A stretch of DNA of 26,626 nucleotides, taken from an uncultured Oscillospiraceae bacterium (lineage in GTDB: Bacteria > Bacillota > Clostridia > Oscillospirales > Oscillospiraceae). The notes under the pieces were generated by a model, which worked only from the letters and a program-made list of their open reading frames with translations, was not told where the DNA came from and did not search any database. The stretch's first letter is position 1; each line of letters begins with the position of its first letter. Below are positions 1 to 6,969 of this stretch, in pieces. The position numbers and the translations under genes are program-made. Where the stretch lies: positions 1 to 26,626 of the forward strand of contig CAJTOE010000016.1 in assembly GCA_910577805.1 (NCBI GenBank). The letters run 5' to 3'.

Positions 1-129
1 ACCGATAAGCCTTCCCCCCTGGCGGGGGAAGGCCGACTCCCCCTGTCAGGGGGAGATGTCGAGCGCAGTGAGACAGAGGGGGTAGGGAGGATGGCCGAAG
101 GCCAGACGGATGAGGGGGAGAGAGTGTGG
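1..129 (+). repeat. Palindromic intergenic repeat, copy A (composite)
   Basis: GC-rich repeat that starts at or before the window edge. Positions 1-32 are identical to 601-632 and contain a 9-bp stem (10-18 with 24-32). A second hairpin TGGCC-gaa-GGCCA lies at 92-104, followed by the same tail as copy C (GACGGATGAG, then GGGGGAGAGAGTGTGG). Between them, 33-90 is an extra segment absent from copy C with its own CTCCCCC/GGGGGAG stem (37-55), so a different repeat seems to be nested here. No coding capacity is credible. It resembles the REP/MITE-like elements common between genes of gut Clostridia; a mobilising transposase is not in the window. Confidence 0.8.
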
Positions 130-161
130 CACTTTCCACATGGTGTGTGAATTTTTTTCTC

Positions 162-191
162 TTGCATAATGTAGCGTAGCTGTGCTATAAT
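162..191 (+). promoter_or_regulatory. Promoter of antitoxin-like RNA 1
   Basis: A perfect -10 TATAAT (186-191) has an extended -10 TG at 183-184. A TTGCAT -35 lies at 162-167, 18 bp upstream. Transcription would start near 198 and reach the terminator at 232-274 after about 77 nt. There is no ORF in that short transcript. Confidence 0.65.
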
Positions 192-201
192 CAGCTTGGA
201 T

Positions 202-227
202 AATCGCTAAGTATCCAAAATGCTCAC
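202..227 (+). repeat. Direct repeat b (antitoxin side)
   Basis: Twelve nt (202-213) match 356-367 exactly and fourteen nt (214-227) match 370-383 exactly; only C368-T369 is missing here. The match stops abruptly on both sides, as expected for a selected pairing sequence rather than a general duplication. Confidence 0.85.
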
Positions 228-231
228 GCGT

Positions 232-274
232 AAAAAAACTTCCGGAGAGGGGGAAGCTCTCCGGAAGTTTTTTT
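232..274. terminator. Bidirectional intrinsic terminator between toxin and antitoxin RNA
   Basis: A perfect 12-bp stem (238-249 with 257-268) has a 7-nt loop and is flanked by an A-run (232-238) and a T-run (268-274). It therefore works for the plus-strand RNA and for the minus-strand toxin mRNA, whose stop codon ends at 279. Nearly the same stem recurs at 787-827. Confidence 0.9.
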
Positions 275-278
275 GTGC

Positions 279-374
279 TCATCTGCCCTTGCGCCAGCTG
301 TCAAGCCACTTGCAGACGTAATATCCTATTACGCTTGCTCCGACAGCCAGAATAAAATCGCTAAGTACTTCCAA
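279..374 (-). CDS. Small membrane peptide, putative type I toxin
   Basis: A 31-aa peptide. A hydrophobic helix spans about residues 3-21 (ILAVGASVIGYYVC is its core) and is followed by a charged tail, KWLDSWRKGR. This is the layout of Fst/Ldr-type and other type I toxins: one membrane segment plus a short basic cytosolic tail. I chose the TTG at 374 as start because AAGGGGGTG (389-381), nearly a full anti-16S match, sits 8 nt upstream. The in-frame GTG at 383 (34 aa) overlaps that site. A good promoter (445-450/422-427), a 5' hairpin over the ribosome site, a convergent antisense RNA and a shared terminator surround it. I do not recognise an annotated family with certainty; toxicity is inferred from architecture. 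Confidence 0.7.
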   Translation of the reverse strand: MEVLSDFILAVGASVIGYYVCKWLDSWRKGR

Positions 375-383
375 AATGCTCAC
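356..383 (-). repeat. Direct repeat a (toxin translation start)
   Basis: This is the toxin-side partner of 202-227. It covers the toxin start codon, codons up to about residue 6-7, and the GTGA end of the Shine-Dalgarno, so antisense pairing here would block initiation. Confidence 0.85.
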
Positions 384-384
384 C

Positions 385-411
385 CCCTTCTGTTGCCAGT
401 ATAGGGAAGGG
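385..411 (-). promoter_or_regulatory. 5' hairpin sequestering the toxin ribosome site
   Basis: In the toxin mRNA leader, CCCTTC (top-strand 406-411) can pair with GAAGGG (top-strand 385-390), which is the 5' half of the Shine-Dalgarno. The stem is six base pairs with a 15-nt loop. A leader helix that hides the ribosome site is a known control layer in pAD1 fst. The stem is short, so this is suggestive only. Confidence 0.5.
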
Positions 412-421
412 CAGCATGTGG

Positions 422-450
422 ATTATAACATTTTTCGACAGTGAATACAA
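422..450 (-). promoter_or_regulatory. Promoter of the toxin mRNA
   Basis: On the minus strand TTGTAT (450-445) and TATAAT (427-422) are separated by exactly 17 bp, with an extended -10 TG one base upstream. Start is expected near 415, giving a leader of about 40 nt and a toxin mRNA of roughly 180 nt to the terminator at 232. Confidence 0.7.
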
Positions 451-500
451 GAATTGTGTAGGTTTGCGGTTTTATTTGTGAAGTAGAGCAGCCCTTTGGC

Positions 501-556
501 TTCACCCTCATCCGTCACGCTTCGCGTGCCACCTTCCCCCGTGAGGGGGAAGGCTC
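501..556 (-). repeat. Palindromic intergenic repeat, copy B (inverted)
   Basis: Inverse orientation of copies A and C. The GGGGGAAGG/CCTTCCCCC stem (532-540 with 545-553) is kept. The second hairpin has the same position and the same TTC/GAA loop but a different stem, CACGC/GCGTG (516-528) in place of TGGCC/GGCCA, so the pairing is preserved by compensatory change. Together with copy C it forms an imperfect inverted repeat around 557-600. The whole 384-866 interval holds only the toxin promoter, these repeats and the second antisense RNA. Confidence 0.75.
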
Positions 557-600
557 GGACACTGGCACTCACTTGTTTGCACAGTAGTATCAATAGAGGC

Positions 601-674
601 ACCGATAAGCCTTCCCCCCTGGCGGGGGAAGGTGGATGGCCGAAGGCCAGACGGATGAGGGGGAGAGAGTGTGG
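601..674 (+). repeat. Palindromic intergenic repeat, copy C
   Basis: Positions 601-632 are identical to 1-32, and the TGGCC-gaa-GGCCA hairpin (637-649) plus the tail to 674 match copy A. It lacks the 58-bp segment present in A. It precedes the second antisense RNA by about 55 bp, the same relative position copy A has to the first. Confidence 0.8.
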
Positions 675-724
675 AGGATAAGCTGCTTTTTGAATGGAGT
701 CCACATTATTTTTCCACAAATGAG

Positions 725-733
725 TGCTATAAT
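725..733 (+). promoter_or_regulatory. Extended -10 promoter of antitoxin-like RNA 2
   Basis: TGCTATAAT (725-733) is identical to the extended -10 of the first antisense RNA. No good -35 is visible at 16-18 bp. Start would be near 740. Confidence 0.5.
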
Positions 734-739
734 GTGGAT

Positions 740-827
740 GCAAAGCAAATGTCAGCGTATTAACAACACCCAAAATGCTCACACGCAAAAAACTTCCGAA
801 GAGTTTTCCACTCTCCGGAAGTTTTTT
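740..827 (+). ncRNA. Second antitoxin-like RNA without a toxin (orphan)
   Basis: A predicted RNA of about 88 nt from the extended -10 at 725-733 to the hairpin at 787-827. It shares CCAAAATGCTCAC (770-782) and the downstream A-run and ACTTCCG stem with the first RNA, but its upstream part (about 745-769) is different. Read as antisense, that part would match a toxin beginning (M)GVVNTLTF instead of (M)EVLSDFIL. No such peptide is encoded beside it: aspS begins 40 bp beyond the terminator. It could guard against a related toxin elsewhere in the genome, or be what remains of a decayed locus. Confidence 0.5.
787..827. terminator. Bidirectional terminator shared by aspS and antitoxin-like RNA 2
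   Basis: A 12-bp stem (792-803 with 811-822, one A-C mismatch) is flanked by A5 and T5 runs. It follows the aspS stop by about 40 nt on the minus strand and ends the convergent small RNA on the plus strand. Confidence 0.85.
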
Positions 828-866
828 CGCATTTCTCTGTCCCGCGGAATCCAGCAGGGCAGTTTT

Positions 867-2657
<1,791 letters not shown>

Positions 2658-2730
2658 TTTGTTCAGCTCCAGTCTGCGTTATTTCGTTGGATTGTTTTTT
2701 GTTTGGAAAGGGGTGAGCAAAAGTCTGGGG

Positions 2731-2753
2731 AAAACGACCCGCCCAGGGGGTCG
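2731..2753 (-). terminator. Possible weak terminator upstream of aspS
   Basis: On the minus strand a 6-bp GC stem (CGACCC/GGGTCG) with a 7-nt loop is followed by TTTT, starting 18 nt after the stop of the 153-aa gene. It may reduce read-through from hisS into aspS. Confidence 0.4.
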
Positions 2754-2771
2754 GGTCCCACAGTTCACGCC

Positions 2772-3233
2772 TCACCCATATCGTTTCAGTAGTGTTTCCA
2801 GTTCTTCCCTGAATTTACCCGGATTGCTGGGAATATACGCCGTCCAGACTTCGTTTTCGTCCGCCAGCCAGAGCTTCCCGCCGGACCAGTAGGCCACAAT
2901 GCTGGGTGTACAGCCCTGGTGCAGATAAATGACCGTACCTCCGTCCTCCATGGGGGAGGGGAGGAGGCTTTTGCGGTATTTCTGACTGCGCAGCAGATTC
3001 AGAACGGCGTGGTAGCTCTGGTTTCGGGAAGGCGGCGGGTCCGGGTTGTCCCAGGTGGGGCCGGGATAGATTATATACAGCTCCCGCTTATCTTGCGCTG
3101 GCAGGGTAAAGGGGCCTGGGGTCCAGATATCATCAAAGGCGTATTCTTCCCTGAAATATCCGAACAGAAAGCCCGCCAGCGGTGCCGCCGCCAGCACCAG
3201 AGCCGCCAAAAGAAGCCTGCGCTTCCGGCTCAT
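2772..3233 (-). CDS. Small membrane-anchored or secreted protein of unknown function
   Basis: 153 aa, not recognised. The N-terminus MSRKRRLLLAALVLAAAPL is a basic stretch plus a hydrophobic helix (about 7-26), that is, a signal peptide without an obvious cleavage motif or a signal anchor; the remaining 125 residues would be outside the membrane. The exported part is rich in Trp, Tyr and Pro and has no motif I can name. Its ATG overlaps the hisS stop by 4 bp (ATGA), so translation is coupled to hisS, which is odd for an exported protein of unrelated role. The placement between hisS and aspS probably reflects insertion into the operon rather than a role in tRNA charging. Confidence 0.8.
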   Translation of the reverse strand: MSRKRRLLLAALVLAAAPLAGFLFGYFREEYAFDDIWTPGPFTLPAQDKRELYIIYPGPTWDNPDPPPSRNQSYHAVLNLLRSQKYRKSLLPSPMEDGGTVIYLHQGCTPSIVAYWSGGKLWLADENEVWTAYIPSNPGKFREELETLLKRYG

Positions 3234-4588
3234 TTATCCAGGACCGGCGTACCCTGATTGCGCAGAGCAAGTCCGGCCTTGATTTCCGTCACCGCCTGCT
3301 CGTAAGTCAGCTTTTTCTGCTCCCCGGAGGTCATATCTTTAATAGAAGCCGCTCCCTCCTTGATTTCGTCCTCCCCAAGTATGGCAATATAGGGGACTCC
3401 AATCTTGTCGGCGTAGGCCATCTTCTGCTTGAACTTTTTCTGCTCCCCGTGTATCTGCGTCCGGATGCCTGCGGCCCGCAGCTGCGTTGCCAGCGTGATG
3501 GACGGACCCATATCCTCAGTCATAGGCAGGACCAGTACGTCGGCTGGAGCCGTATTCAGCGCGTCGTTCAAATAGCCCTGGTCCTCCAGGACAAAGAACA
3601 GACGGGTCAGTCCAATGGAAATGCCCACTCCGGGAAGCTGCTTGTCGGTATAATACTCCGCCAGATTGTCATACCGGCCTCCGGAACAGATAGAGCCGAT
3701 TTCCGGATGGTCCAGCATCGTCGTTTCGTAGACCGTGCCGGTATAATAATCCAGGCCGCGGGCAATGGCCAGATCTACCGCAAAATGGTCCTCCGGGACC
3801 CCGAACGCGGCCAGATACTGCACCACAGTCTTCAGCTCGTCCAGGCCCTGGTCGAACAGCTCGTGCCGCCCCCGGTACTGCTCCAGTGCGGTCAGAATCT
3901 CCTGGCTGCTGCCGTGGATATCCACAAACCGCAGGATCTCCAAAGCCTGCTCCTTGGGGACGTGCAGCTCCTCCTCCAGGATGCTGTGGACCTTTTCCGC
4001 ACCGATCTTGTCCAGCTTATCCACAGTGCGCATGATTTCTGTGGATTTCTCCGAAAGCCCCAGCATGGCATAAAAGCCATTCAACACCTTCCGGTTGTTG
4101 ACACAGATCATAAAGCGCCTTAAACCCAGTGCCGTGAAGGTCCGGTATATGATGGACGGAATCTCCGCCTCGTTGGAGATGTCCAGCTTGCCGTCCCCGA
4201 TGATGTCGATGTCCGCCTGGTAGAACTCCCGGAACCGGCCCCGCTGGGCCCGCTCGCCCCGGTAGACCTTCCCAATCTGGAAGCGGCGGAAGGGAAAAGC
4301 CAGCTTGCCGTAGTTCAGGGAGACGTATTTCGCCAGGGGGACCGTCAGATCAAAGCGCAGGGATAAATCGCTGTCCCCCTTGGTGAAACGGTAGATCTGC
4401 TTCTCCGTCTCGCCGCCGCCCTTGGCTAACAGCACCTCGCTGGATTCGATCAGCGGAGTGTCCAGGGGGGTGAAGCCGTAGAGGGCGTAGGACTCCCGGA
4501 TGATGGCCGCCATGCGCTCGAACTGGGCCTGACGGCCGGGGAGAAGCTCCAGAAAGCCGGAGAGAGTGCGGGGCTGTACTTTACTCAT
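3230..4588 (-). CDS. hisS: Histidine--tRNA ligase
   Basis: A class II synthetase charging tRNA-His. 452 aa with the catalytic core N-terminal: LRFDLTVPLAKYV (77-89), the motif 2 region GKVYRGERAQRGRFREFYQ (106-124), the histidine-specific loop RGLDYYTGTVYE (277-288), and a C-terminal anticodon-binding domain (about 345-440) ending in a short extension. The motif 2 loop, AQRGRFREFYQAD instead of the PQxGRxREFxQ form of E. coli, is a variant I associate with many Clostridia. The ribosome site AAAGGA is only 3 nt from the T-run of a strong terminator that ends the upstream unit, so expression needs read-through or an upstream promoter subject to attenuation. It is coupled to the next gene by an ATGA overlap. 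Confidence 0.97.
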   Translation of the reverse strand: MSKVQPRTLSGFLELLPGRQAQFERMAAIIRESYALYGFTPLDTPLIESSEVLLAKGGGETEKQIYRFTKGDSDLSLRFDLTVPLAKYVSLNYGKLAFPFRRFQIGKVYRGERAQRGRFREFYQADIDIIGDGKLDISNEAEIPSIIYRTFTALGLRRFMICVNNRKVLNGFYAMLGLSEKSTEIMRTVDKLDKIGAEKVHSILEEELHVPKEQALEILRFVDIHGSSQEILTALEQYRGRHELFDQGLDELKTVVQYLAAFGVPEDHFAVDLAIARGLDYYTGTVYETTMLDHPEIGSICSGGRYDNLAEYYTDKQLPGVGISIGLTRLFFVLEDQGYLNDALNTAPADVLVLPMTEDMGPSITLATQLRAAGIRTQIHGEQKKFKQKMAYADKIGVPYIAILGEDEIKEGAASIKDMTSGEQKKLTYEQAVTEIKAGLALRNQGTPVLDK

Positions 4589-4607
4589 ACGAACAAAATC
4601 CTTTCTG

Positions 4608-4643
4608 AAAAAAGCGCCCCCATCCCGGTAAGGACGAGAGCGC
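4608..4643 (-). terminator. Strong intrinsic terminator directly before hisS
   Basis: A 12-bp stem (4643-4632 with about 4625-4614, three G-U pairs) is followed by six T residues. The stem begins 6 nt after the stop of the MGS-like gene and the T-run ends 3 nt before the hisS Shine-Dalgarno, leaving no room for a separate hisS promoter downstream of it. Confidence 0.85.
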
Positions 4644-4649
4644 GGACGG

Positions 4650-5066
4650 TTACAGTGCGAACGGCACCCGGTTGGGATTCATGCCCTCCCGCCAGTCCAG
4701 GTCGCCGCGGGCCAGTCCGTGAATCAACAGCTCGGCCGTTGCTACGTTGGTGGCCACCGGGACCGAGTGCTGGTCACACAGTCGGGTGATATACATGACG
4801 CTCTCGTCCATCTGGTTGTCCTGGGGCGCGTTGAAGAACAGCACCATGTCGATCTCATTGTAGATGATGCGCTGGCCGATCTGCTCCACACCCCCGTGCT
4901 CGTGGGAGAGAAACAGATTGACCGGCAGGCCGGTGGCCTCCGCCACCATGCGGCCGGTGGCGTTGGTGGCGCAGATGATGTGCTTGGATAGCACGCCGCA
5001 GTAGGCGGTACAGAATTGCACCATAAGCTCCTGTTTTTTGTTGTGACACATGATCGCAATGTTCAT
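4650..5066 (-). CDS. Methylglyoxal-synthase-like protein lacking catalytic residues
   Basis: 138 aa that align end to end with MgsA: KKQELMVQFCTAY (10-22), ATGLPVN (44-50), GGVEQIGQRII (58-68), VPVATNVATAE (about 103-113). MgsA converts dihydroxyacetone phosphate to methylglyoxal, but the residues that do this are changed. With E. coli numbering, D20 is N9, the GTTG phosphate loop is NATG (35-38), D71 is V60, D91 is about A80, H98 is M86 and D101 is S89. D71 and D101 are the essential acids in the E. coli enzyme. I therefore expect it not to make methylglyoxal; it may bind a phosphorylated ligand or be regulatory. It follows minD by 40 bp with AAGGAGG before the ATG. minD-minE-rodA-mgsA is a recurrent Clostridia order, so this is the normal locus with a diverged product. 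Confidence 0.85.
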   Translation of the reverse strand: MNIAIMCHNKKQELMVQFCTAYCGVLSKHIICATNATGRMVAEATGLPVNLFLSHEHGGVEQIGQRIIYNEIDMVLFFNAPQDNQMDESVMYITRLCDQHSVPVATNVATAELLIHGLARGDLDWREGMNPNRVPFAL

Positions 5067-5106
5067 GGCGGGGGAACCTCCTTTTGACGAATATATAACT
5101 GAATAT

Positions 5107-5841
5107 TCAGCGGATGCGCATGATGGGGACCTGCCGTCCCTCCAGCCGCAGGGCGATGTTCCGGCAGGCGTCCGCCGCGCCGGGGCGGGTGCGGGGAAGC
5201 AGAGGCTTGCCTTGATTGGCAGAAAGTATGACGTGCTGGTCCTCCGGGACCACGCCGATGAGAGGCAGTCCGGCGGCGTCCATGGCGTCGTCTATGGTGG
5301 TGCGGAGCTGGCGCAGCAGCTTTGGCTGAATGCGGTTCATGACCAGATGTATTTGACGTAAGTATGCCAGCTCCTCCACCGTGCGCTGGGCGTCCCGCAG
5401 AGAGGACGCGTCGCTGGTGGAGACGACAATGGCCCGATCCGCCCCGCAGCAGGCCAGACGAAACCCGCTGCCCAGTCCGGCGGGGGAGTCGATCAGCACA
5501 TAGTCAAAGCGCTCACTGGCCTTACGCAGCATGGCCTGGACCGTTTCCGGACGGATGTTTTCCGGCAGCTGCATGGGGGAGGTGAGCAGATAAAGCCCCG
5601 GCAGGTCCGGATGGGCGACCACGGCCCGGTCCAGCGGGACCCGGCCCAGGGCTACGTCGGTGAAGTCCAGCAGCGCCCGGTCGTGGAGGCCCAGGGTGAT
5701 ATCCAGATTGCGCAGGCCAATGTCCATATCAATACAGAGGACATGCCGTCCGACCCGTGAGAGCGCCGCTGCGGCCCCTCCGGTGATGGTGGTTTTTCCG
5801 GTGCCTCCCTTTCCGGAGGTAATGACAATCACGGCGCCCAT
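5107..5841 (-). CDS. minD: MinD-like septum-site ATPase
   Basis: A deviant Walker A ATPase of the MinD/ParA class. KGGTGKTT is at 11-18, DMDIGLRNLD near 38-47 and IDSPAGLGSGF (about 117-127) corresponds to the MinD IDSPAGIExGF block. MinD normally recruits MinC to the membrane to block polar division. At 244 aa it is about 20 residues short of typical MinD and ends in QVPIMRIR, without the usual Lys/Phe-rich amphipathic membrane-targeting helix, so membrane cycling may be weak or differently mediated. No minC or minE is adjacent. It has its own promoter (5874-5901) and AGGAGG 11 nt before the ATG, and starts a two-gene unit with the MGS-like gene. Confidence 0.88.
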   Translation of the reverse strand: MGAVIVITSGKGGTGKTTITGGAAAALSRVGRHVLCIDMDIGLRNLDITLGLHDRALLDFTDVALGRVPLDRAVVAHPDLPGLYLLTSPMQLPENIRPETVQAMLRKASERFDYVLIDSPAGLGSGFRLACCGADRAIVVSTSDASSLRDAQRTVEELAYLRQIHLVMNRIQPKLLRQLRTTIDDAMDAAGLPLIGVVPEDQHVILSANQGKPLLPRTRPGAADACRNIALRLEGRQVPIMRIR

Positions 5842-5873
5842 AGTGCATCCGGCCTCCTATATCTTCCATAAGT

Positions 5874-5901
5874 AATATATCATATTTTTCATATTCGTCA
5901 A
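5874..5901 (-). promoter_or_regulatory. Promoter of minD
   Basis: On the minus strand TTGACG (5901-5896) and TATATT (5879-5874) are separated by 16 bp in an AT-rich stretch, about 32 bp before the ATG. Confidence 0.65.
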
Positions 5902-5942
5902 TGGGTTTTTGTTAAAAAAACATAAATTTGGAATCTATTTTC

Positions 5943-6650
5943 TCAAAGAGGTTCCTTCTGGAGCCTGGCCCAGCGCCGGGGGTAGCCTTTTGGGGTGAGG
6001 CCCGTTTTTTGGACGCAGATCAGCCGGTGGTCCGCGTCCGTTCCGGGGATGGAATAGGACTGGGAAAAGAGGAGCTTTCCCCCTAAAACCCGGTGGGCCT
6101 GGGCCGCGTTCCGCAGCTCCTGACCGCCTCCGGGACCCTTCATCGCCAGAAAACGCCCGCCGGGTTTTACGAAGGGTAAGCACAGCTCGCTCAATATCCG
6201 CAATTCCGCGACGGCGCGGGCTGACGCGAAATCAAAGCTGTCCCGCCAGCCCTTCTGCATGGCCTGCTCCTCCGCACGGGCATGGACCGTCTGTACGCCC
6301 TCCAGGCCCAGCGCGGCGCTGACCTCCGTGAGCCAGTCCAGACGCTTGTTCAGACTGTCCAGGAGCGTTACCTGGAGTGTGGGCACCAGGATTTTTAACA
6401 CCAGGCCCGGAAAGCCCGCCCCGGTGCCGACATCAATCAGAGTTTTTTGACGGAAATCCACCCACCGCAGAAGGGCCGCGCAGTCCAGCATGTGCAGCCG
6501 CGCCACCCCCTCCGGGTCCCGGATGGCGGTCAGGTTCATGACCTGGTTTTTCTCCAATAACAGCTCCCCGTAGCGGGCCAGCTGCTGGGGGGCCTGGGCG
6601 GGGCAGGGGATGCCCAGCTCCGCCAGGCCATCGGCAATGATCTGTTCCAT
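5943..6650 (-). CDS. rsmG: 16S rRNA (guanine-N7) methyltransferase RsmG (GidB)
   Basis: This enzyme methylates N7 of G527 in 16S rRNA using S-adenosylmethionine. 235 aa. NLTAI (39-43 from the ATG) and the SAM-binding loop DVGTGAGFPG (73-82) are the family hallmarks; FDFASARAVA and LAMKGPG follow as in RsmG. I start at the ATG at 6650, which has GGAGG 5 nt upstream; the longer reading from TTG at 6662 would place that site inside the gene. It lies 1 nt after the stop of the 105-aa membrane protein. RsmG usually neighbours noc/parA/parB; here serS, a PilZ gene and two small ORFs intervene. The C-terminal tail GYPRRWARLQKEPL is the usual RsmG ending. Confidence 0.95.
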   Translation of the reverse strand: MEQIIADGLAELGIPCPAQAPQQLARYGELLLEKNQVMNLTAIRDPEGVARLHMLDCAALLRWVDFRQKTLIDVGTGAGFPGLVLKILVPTLQVTLLDSLNKRLDWLTEVSAALGLEGVQTVHARAEEQAMQKGWRDSFDFASARAVAELRILSELCLPFVKPGGRFLAMKGPGGGQELRNAAQAHRVLGGKLLFSQSYSIPGTDADHRLICVQKTGLTPKGYPRRWARLQKEPL

Positions 6651-6651
6651 G

Positions 6652-6969
6652 TCAGCCTCCAAAGTTGCTCATCAGCCCGGCTATGCCGATGGGAAGCGTC
6701 GCCAGGGCCAGCAGCCAGCTCAGTGCCGCCATCAAAATCGCCGCGCCCTTGCCGGGACGGCCCGTGCTTCGCCAGCTCACCAGGGCGACCGCGCCTAAGC
6801 CAATCAGACCGGGAATCACAAGAAGAGGTCCCAGGTTGCCCAGGGGCTTTGCGGTGAAATAGAACCAGGTGGTGAGCGCCACCAGGATCACCATATAGAC
6901 CAGCCCAATCCAGGCCAGTGTGCGCTTTACCGGCGAGGCGGGGGTGTAGTCCGGCTTTTTCTCATCCAT
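6652..6969 (-). CDS. Small three-helix membrane protein of unknown function
   Basis: 105 aa, not recognised. A polar, Lys- and Pro-containing N-terminus (1-15) is followed by three hydrophobic segments at about 17-39, 45-64 and 76-100, with a short basic loop (WRSTGRPGKGAA) between the second and third. No enzymatic motif is seen. AAAGGAG lies 7 nt before the ATG. It overlaps the end of an mscL-like remnant by 8 nt and almost touches rsmG, so it is co-transcribed with both. It could be an unknown integral membrane protein of the envelope; I cannot say more. Confidence 0.75.
   Translation of the reverse strand: MDEKKPDYTPASPVKRTLAWIGLVYMVILVALTTWFYFTAKPLGNLGPLLVIPGLIGLGAVALVSWRSTGRPGKGAAILMAALSWLLALATLPIGIAGLMSNFGG

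Larger units (their letters stand above)
198..274 (+). ncRNA. Antisense antitoxin RNA (par RNA II-like)
   Basis: A predicted RNA of about 77 nt between the promoter at 162-191 and the terminator hairpin at 232-274. It contains 202-227, a same-strand copy of the toxin start region (356-383) with a 2-nt deletion, so the transcript is complementary in trans to the toxin mRNA over 12 and 14 nt. It also shares the terminator stem with that mRNA because the two transcripts converge. Pairing would cover the toxin start codon and the 3' part of its Shine-Dalgarno. This is the logic of the par locus of Enterococcus plasmid pAD1 (RNA I/RNA II). The 5' and 3' ends are inferred from promoter and terminator positions only. 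Confidence 0.65.

Noticed and set aside
1..674. CRISPR array at the left end
   Set aside because: Only three copies, in both orientations, irregular spacing and strongly palindromic; no leader or cas gene.
711..719. DnaA box (TTTTCCACA)
   Set aside because: A single imperfect 9-mer with no cluster or AT-rich unwinding region; no evidence for oriC within the window despite the par genes.
423..788. 121-aa minus-strand ORF across repeats B and C
   Set aside because: It is made of the repeat palindromes and the antisense of RNA 2, with no ribosome site; the repeated HSLPLIRLAFGHPP stretch is repeat translation, not protein homology.
2658..2771. T-box leader before aspS
   Set aside because: No AGGGTGG-type antiterminator motif or specifier structure in 114 bp; the same holds for the gaps before hisS and serS.
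6650..6662. Upstream TTG start for rsmG adding four residues
   Set aside because: The GGAGG ribosome site for the ATG at 6650 would lie inside the coding sequence; the ATG has ideal spacing.
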